DNA of 64,000 nt from Cupriavidus sp. U2 (GTDB lineage Bacteria; Pseudomonadota; Gammaproteobacteria; Burkholderiales; Burkholderiaceae). The translations under genes and the position numbers were made by a program. Under the pieces are notes generated by a model, which ran no database searches, was not told the origin of the DNA, and was given only the letters and a program-made list of their open reading frames with translations. The DNA lies in NCBI RefSeq assembly GCF_009663685.2, contig NZ_RCOG02000015.1:208-64207 (forward strand), in the 5' to 3' direction. Below are positions 59,840 to 64,000 of this stretch, in pieces; the first letter of the stretch is position 1; every line of letters begins with the position of its first letter.

Positions 59840-60901
59840 GTGGTGACCCACCCCGCGATCGACGCCGGCCCCGCCGGCGGGGCGCAGCCGGTGTCTGACG
59901 ACCTGTTCGATGCCGACCTTGCCGCCTGGTATCGGCAGCCCGAACGTGCGTTCGACGGCTGGCTGGCCCGGCATGGCTTTCGCCCCGGTACGGCCATCGT
60001 GTACCGCGCGATGTGGGGCAAGCTGTTGCGCTGGTCCGCGGAGCAGGGTCTGCCGCCACTGAAATGGTCGGCCGCCCAGATCGGCGCCTTTCTCGATGCC
60101 CAGCATCTGCACAAGCGCCACCGCTATCGATATGCGAGATTAATAGAGCGCATCTTTCATCACCTGGCCACACTGCAACAAAATTTGCACAATCCGGCCA
60201 GTCAGGCGGTCAGGGCGCATCTGGCCGACGGCGAGAACGATCCCACGGCCTTTCTGTTGCCGGGTGAGCGCGACCTGCTCGTCGCCCGTATCCTGGCCCC
60301 AGAGCCCGAATTGCCGGCCGGCAAGGATTCCACGGGCGAGATGTCGCCCACGGCATGGAAGCGCGCCCGGGACGTGGCGCTGCTTGCCGTGTTGCTGGGC
60401 GGCGGCCTGAAGGTGGCCGAGGTGCGCGCGTTGCGCCTGGAAGCCATCGACGGCATCGACGACGGTGCCATGGCCATCCGCATGGTTCGCGCCGATAACG
60501 GACGGACTTATATGGTGCCGCTGTTCGCCTTTGCCCATGCGCCGCTGCGCCGCTGGCTGGCGGTGCGTCAGGCGGCGGAATCGCTGGGCGACCTGGTATT
60601 CCCGGCCATGGCCAATGGACGGCCGATGCATGCGGCGTCGATCTATCGCCGTATTGAAATCCTGCTGGAGGAGGCCGGGGTGCTGGCTGGCCGCAGCGAG
60701 CGGGCGTCGCCCCAGACGCTGCGCAATACGTGTGGTGCGATGCATTTCGACGCCGGTACCACCCCGGCTGCCGTGGCCCAGCTGCTGGGCATGCGAGATC
60801 TCGAATCAGGCTGGCGACTGCACGCCGCCTACGAGGCGTGGCAGGCACGCGCGGGGTTGCCGCTGATGACACCGCAGGCGGCGCGCGCCCGCGAATCCTG
60901 A
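59840..60901 (+). CDS. Tyrosine-recombinase-like protein lacking catalytic residues
   Basis: About 353 residues from tandem GTG codons at 59840/59843, with AGGAG just upstream. An N-terminal SAM-like helical domain (WLARHGFRPGTAIVYRAMWGKLLRWSAEQGLPPLKW) and a C-terminal phage-integrase fold are visible. The catalytic set is broken: the first Arg is Lys (GGGLKVAEVRAL, about 190), the H-x-x-R box reads SPQTLRNTCG (His to Gln, Arg kept), and the LGH box reads LLGMRDLE (His to Met). A Tyr remains near 330 (HAAYEAW). Strand exchange is therefore unlikely. It is not next to mobile DNA or an attachment site. It may serve as a DNA-binding or architectural factor. Confidence 0.75.
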   Translation: MVTHPAIDAGPAGGAQPVSDDLFDADLAAWYRQPERAFDGWLARHGFRPGTAIVYRAMWGKLLRWSAEQGLPPLKWSAAQIGAFLDAQHLHKRHRYRYARLIERIFHHLATLQQNLHNPASQAVRAHLADGENDPTAFLLPGERDLLVARILAPEPELPAGKDSTGEMSPTAWKRARDVALLAVLLGGGLKVAEVRALRLEAIDGIDDGAMAIRMVRADNGRTYMVPLFAFAHAPLRRWLAVRQAAESLGDLVFPAMANGRPMHAASIYRRIEILLEEAGVLAGRSERASPQTLRNTCGAMHFDAGTTPAAVAQLLGMRDLESGWRLHAAYEAWQARAGLPLMTPQAARARES

Positions 60902-60963
60902 CAATCATTCGAATGTACGAGGCGGCCGTAAAATGGACGGGATAAGATCTCGATTCGACCTGC

Positions 60964-60981
60964 GAATCCCGACCGGGATTC
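60964..60981. terminator. Hairpin between the recombinase-like gene and galE
   Basis: GAATCCCG-AC-CGGGATTC, perfect arms, 40 bases ahead of the galE start. No T run; it could be a weak terminator or a leader structure. Confidence 0.4.
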
Positions 60982-61020
60982 GGCCAGCGTCCTGAAACAC
61001 TTACCGAACTGACAATTTCC

Positions 61021-62040
61021 ATGGCTGAAACGTTACTGCTGACCGGCGCAACCGGATATATCGCCTCGCACACCTGGGTGTCGTTGCATGAGGCGGGCTA
61101 TCAAGTGATCGGACTCGATAATCTGTGTAACAGCAGCCGCGAGGTGATCAACCGGCTGGCCCGCATTACCGGGACTACACCCCATTTCGTCGAAGGCGAT
61201 GTGCGTGACCGCGCGTTGCTGGACCGCCTGTTTGCCGAGCACGAGATTGCGGGGGCGATTCATTTTGCGGCGCTGAAGGCAGTGGGTGAATCGGTCAGCA
61301 AGCCGCTTGAATATTACGGAAACAACCTCGAAGGCATGATCACGCTATGCAGCGCCATGCAGGCGGCTGGTGTGCGGCAACTGGTGTTCAGTTCGTCGGC
61401 CACGGTCTATGGCAATCCGCATACGGTGCCGATTCTCGAGGATTTCCCGCTATCGGCGACCAATCCGTACGGGCAGACCAAATTGATGGGCGAACAGATC
61501 CTGCGCGATCTGGAAAAATCCGATCCCGAATGGCGCATCGCTTTTCTGCGGTATTTCAATCCGGTCGGGGCCCATGAAAGCGGGCTGATTGGCGAAGATC
61601 CGGGCGGTATTCCGAACAACCTGATGCCTTACGTGGCCCAGGTGGCCGGCGGACGACGCGAAAAGCTCAGTGTCTACGGTGGCGATTACCCGACCGTTGA
61701 CGGCACCGGGGTGCGCGACTACATCCACGTCTGCGACCTGGCCGATGGCCACGTGGCGGCGCTGAACTACCTTCGCCAGCATCCGCGCGGGATGACCGTC
61801 AACCTGGGCACGGGCCGTGGCTACAGCGTCCTGGAGGTAGTGAAGGCCTACGAACGTGCCAGTGGGCGGGCCGTGCCCTACCAGATTGTCGACCGGCGTC
61901 CGGGCGACATTGCGTCGTGCTATGCCGATCCGGCGCTGGCGCAGCAGATGCTGGGCTGGCAGGCCCGTCATGATCTGGACCGCATGTGCGAGGATTCCTG
62001 GCGCTGGCAGTCGATGAATCCCCAGGGGTTTGGGGCTTGA
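61021..62040 (+). CDS. galE: UDP-glucose 4-epimerase
   Basis: 339 residues. Extended SDR fold: TGATGYIASHTWVSLHEAGYQVIGLDNLCNSS (8-39), the catalytic Ser124-region FSSSATVYG, Tyr150 and Lys154 in NPYGQTKLMGEQIL, RYFNPVGAHESGLIGEDP, and GVRDYIHVCDLADGHVAAL. The cofactor motif has Ala in place of the last Gly (GxxGYIA), a small deviation. It interconverts UDP-glucose and UDP-galactose for surface polysaccharide. Single gene with its own terminator. Confidence 0.93.
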   Translation: MAETLLLTGATGYIASHTWVSLHEAGYQVIGLDNLCNSSREVINRLARITGTTPHFVEGDVRDRALLDRLFAEHEIAGAIHFAALKAVGESVSKPLEYYGNNLEGMITLCSAMQAAGVRQLVFSSSATVYGNPHTVPILEDFPLSATNPYGQTKLMGEQILRDLEKSDPEWRIAFLRYFNPVGAHESGLIGEDPGGIPNNLMPYVAQVAGGRREKLSVYGGDYPTVDGTGVRDYIHVCDLADGHVAALNYLRQHPRGMTVNLGTGRGYSVLEVVKAYERASGRAVPYQIVDRRPGDIASCYADPALAQQMLGWQARHDLDRMCEDSWRWQSMNPQGFGA

Positions 62041-62054
62041 TCGGGGCGAGCCAA

Positions 62055-62086
62055 TAAAAAAACCGGGCCATGGCCCGGTTTTTCTT
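62055..62086. terminator. Bidirectional terminator between galE and the H-NS gene
   Basis: AAAAAAAACCGGGCCA pairs with TGGCCCGGTTTTTCTTT: a perfect stem with A run before and T run after, between convergent genes. Confidence 0.9.
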
Positions 62087-62119
62087 TGCGCCGTCTTTGC
62101 GCGCGTGTGGCGTTGCGGC

Positions 62120-62431
62120 TTAGCGAATCAGGAAGTCTTCCATCGACTTGCCATTGGCCAATGCCTGGGTCAGCCAGCCCGGACGCTTGCCGCGGCCGGT
62201 CCAGGTATTGCCGGCGCTATCGCGATAACGGACCGGGACCTTGCGCGCGGTAGTGGCTTTCTTGCCGGCCACGCCCTTGCCACCAAATCCGAGATCTTCG
62301 GCGGTCAGGCCAAATTGTTCGATTTTCTCGCGAATCTCGGCGATCACCGCCGCTTGCTCGCGCGCCTTGATCTCTTCGGCCTCCCGCTGCAGTTCGCTGA
62401 TTTTCTGAACGATTTCCTGATATGTCGCCAT
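62120..62431 (-). CDS. H-NS family nucleoid protein
   Basis: 103 residues from the ATG at 62431. The N-terminal coiled-coil oligomerisation region (IVQKISELQREAEEIKAREQAAVIAEIREKIEQFG) is followed by a basic linker (GGKGVAGKKATTARK) and the C-terminal DNA-binding domain PVRYRDSAGNTWTGRGKRPGWLTQALANGKSMEDFLI. The hook TGRGKRPGWL is the AT-rich minor-groove binding motif. It resembles HvrA/BpH3-type proteins of beta-proteobacteria, which silence AT-rich and foreign DNA. Confidence 0.93.
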   Translation of the reverse strand: MATYQEIVQKISELQREAEEIKAREQAAVIAEIREKIEQFGLTAEDLGFGGKGVAGKKATTARKVPVRYRDSAGNTWTGRGKRPGWLTQALANGKSMEDFLIR

Positions 62432-62986
62432 TTGTATCCCTCGATTTACTGGTGGGTCCGTGAATAGACGAAAAGCATTATAACCACTGTCGGCCATGCT
62501 GCAAATGCTTTGCGGCTGCGCGCCAAAAAATACGAAAAATCTCAATTAAGAAGAATTACTGAACTTATGACAAGGGCGATAGTCGGGCGTGTGCTGCCAC
62601 GAGGATGCCAGAATGCACCGGCGCCGTAGATAGCGCGCGGTGCACGGGCCATCTTGCATCGCCGCTGAAACATGAATCAAAACTTAATGCGGGAAATAGG
62701 AGTTGCAGTCCGGCGCAAGCGGGTTTCAGCGAACGCTCCATTCCGGCCTGGCCGGCAATATTTATTTGCCGGCGTGCGCTGGCTTACCCCTCGTGGTGCA
62801 GCAGGGGCCATTTACGCAGGCGATTGAAAGTGCGTCAGTCGCCATACCCGAAAACCATTTGCCGCGCAACTCAAGGAAGGCTGGGCGCCGGCCGTTATCG
62901 AGTCGTGAGCGGGCCGCACGGGGTGTCGGTCTGCCGGACCGAGGCAAGGGAGTGGCTTCGGGTAATTTCCTAATGATCAGCACATC
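62432..62986. other. 555-bp intergenic region between the H-NS and chemotaxis-receptor genes
   Basis: No supportable gene. The first 130 bases are AT-rich, as expected for a self-regulated H-NS promoter. An inverted repeat GCCGGCAA / TTGCCGGC spans 62751-62772. I could not fit a sigma-28 promoter for the chemoreceptor. Confidence 0.5.
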
Positions 62987-64000
62987 ATGTCCTTTCATCA
63001 GAATATTCAGATCAAGACCCTCTTACGGGGCGCCATGGCTGCGCTGGCGGCCATCCTGCTGGTTGTGGGCGGAGCGGGATTGCATGGCATTTCCCAGTCC
63101 AATGATGCGCTGAAGGAGACCTATGCCAACCAGCTGGCTTCATCCCAGGCGCTGGCCGATGCCATGATCGGCACCACGCGCCTGCGCCTGGCGCTGGACC
63201 GTACCGTCATGCCCGGCAGCGAGGGCGAGGACATGAACAAGCACGTCGAACGCTCGAAGCTCTTTGTCGAGTCGTCTGAAAAGGGCTGGAAACGCTATTT
63301 GGCGCTGCCGCAGAACGACGAGGAAAAGGCGCTGGCCACCGCGCTGGCTGCCAAGCGCCAGGAGTTCTTCGAGGCGGGCGTCGCCAGGTGGCAGCAGGCG
63401 CTGACCTCCGGAAACCGCGAGGAAGCCCTGCGCATTGCGCGCGAGGTCATGCCGGAACTGCAGCGCAGCATGTCGTCCGCGCACGAAAAGCTCGAGAAAT
63501 TCCAGATGGACGCGGGCAAGGCGAACTTCGAGGCCGCCCAGTCGCGCTTTGAAGTGATCCGCACGATGTCGATCCTGCTGATCGTCTTCGGCCTGGTCAT
63601 TGCCGTGGTGGCCGCCATGATGCTCCACCGCGCCATCGTGCGTCCGGTGGAAGAGGCGCTGTCCGTGTTCGAACGCATGGCCGCCGGCGACCTGACGTCG
63701 CGCATCAGCAGCATGTCGAAGAACGAGGTGGGCCGCATGATGCAGGCGCTGGCACGGATGCAGGACAGCCTGTCGGGCATCGTGTCCGAAGTGCGTACCG
63801 GCACCGATTCGATCGCCTCGGCCACCCAGCAGATTTCGGCCGGCAATACCGACCTGTCGCAACGTACCGAAGAGCAGGCGGCCTCGCTGGAGCAGACCGC
63901 CGCCAGCATGGAAGAACTGACCACGGTGGTACGCCAGAACGCCGACAACGCCCGCCAGGCTGGCGTGCTGGCCGGCGAGGCCTCGCAGATCGCCATGAAG
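62987..64000 (+). CDS. Methyl-accepting chemotaxis protein, cut by window end
   Basis: The first 338 residues are present; the gene continues past the window. The first membrane helix (LLRGAMAALAAILLVVGGAGLHG) is followed by a four-helix periplasmic sensor of Tar type (about 35-190: NDALKETYANQLASSQALADAMIGTTRLRLALDRTVM) and the second membrane helix (MSILLIVFGLVIAVVAAMMLH). Next come a HAMP domain (RAIVRPVEEALSVFERMAAGDLTSRISSMSKNEVGRMMQALARMQDSL) and the start of the signalling domain, including the methylation-helix segment TDLSQRTEEQAASLEQTAASMEELTTVVRQNADNA. Ligand unknown. The start lacks a clear Shine-Dalgarno. Confidence 0.92.
   Translation, partial: MSFHQNIQIKTLLRGAMAALAAILLVVGGAGLHGISQSNDALKETYANQLASSQALADAMIGTTRLRLALDRTVMPGSEGEDMNKHVERSKLFVESSEKGWKRYLALPQNDEEKALATALAAKRQEFFEAGVARWQQALTSGNREEALRIAREVMPELQRSMSSAHEKLEKFQMDAGKANFEAAQSRFEVIRTMSILLIVFGLVIAVVAAMMLHRAIVRPVEEALSVFERMAAGDLTSRISSMSKNEVGRMMQALARMQDSLSGIVSEVRTGTDSIASATQQISAGNTDLSQRTEEQAASLEQTAASMEELTTVVRQNADNARQAGVLAGEASQIAMK

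Noticed and set aside
59691..60901. Integrase of a genomic island with attachment site
   Set aside because: There is no tRNA, direct repeat or cargo region next to it, and catalytic residues are missing. The palindromes upstream look like repressor operators.

Overview
High-GC bacterial chromosome segment, most likely from a Cupriavidus/Ralstonia-type member of the Burkholderiaceae. The basis is the content and style of the genes: the tail of an rRNA operon, an ohrR-ohr pair, a Do-family protease, a MoxR/DUF58/TgpA transglutaminase operon, a Bug-type tricarboxylate-binding protein, a full Flp/Tad pilus locus with the DUF3613 gene typical of this family, pcaIJF, and a short BV-type H-NS protein. 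I saw no tRNA gene, insertion sequence or CRISPR array.

Layout. 1-320: 3' end of 23S rRNA, 5S rRNA and terminator. 0.4-11.8 kb: housekeeping and stress genes (GIY-YIG protein, ohrR-ohr with a clear operator, degP, marR-DHA2 efflux pump, moxR-DUF58-tgpA, a phytanoyl-CoA-dioxygenase-like enzyme and a 55-residue protein). 11.9-20.5 kb: a GntR-linked accessory catabolic locus. It holds a heme-oxygenase-fold diiron oxidase (HDO), a 2Fe-2S/FAD reductase, two separate 2Fe-2S ferredoxins, an aldehyde dehydrogenase, an ornithine-cyclodeaminase-family reductase, a GlcG-like protein, an unknown 104-residue protein and a transporter. GTATAC palindromes lie in its promoters. 20.5-24.4 kb: sorAB sulfite dehydrogenase, then divergent IclR and LysR regulators. 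24.5-29.9 kb: small envelope proteins, YggT, MarR, dienelactone hydrolase, a PLD-type nuclease and dodecin. 29.9-35 kb: a TpsB-type outer-membrane transporter and two divergent paralogous Gly/Val-rich repeat lipoproteins. 35.1-47.8 kb: Tad pilus locus with a terminal sigma-54 activator. 47.9-52.1 kb: sbcDC. 52.1-55 kb: pcaIJF with IclR-type boxes. 55.3-60.9 kb: SDR, Bug protein, PadR regulator, nitronate monooxygenase and a tyrosine-recombinase-like protein lacking catalytic residues. 61-64 kb: galE, H-NS, and a chemotaxis receptor cut by the window end.

How genes work together. The strongest candidate for an undescribed system is the 11.9-20.5 kb locus. A substrate would enter through the permease and be attacked by the diiron enzyme, fed with electrons from NAD(P)H through the flavo-ferredoxin reductase and the ferredoxins. 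The aldehyde and imine products would then be cleared by the aldehyde dehydrogenase and the cyclodeaminase-like reductase. The substrate cannot be read from the sequence. Other points worth following are an rRNA-type boxA ahead of the flp pilin gene, the repeat-lipoprotein/TpsB pairing, and the catalytically degenerate recombinase.
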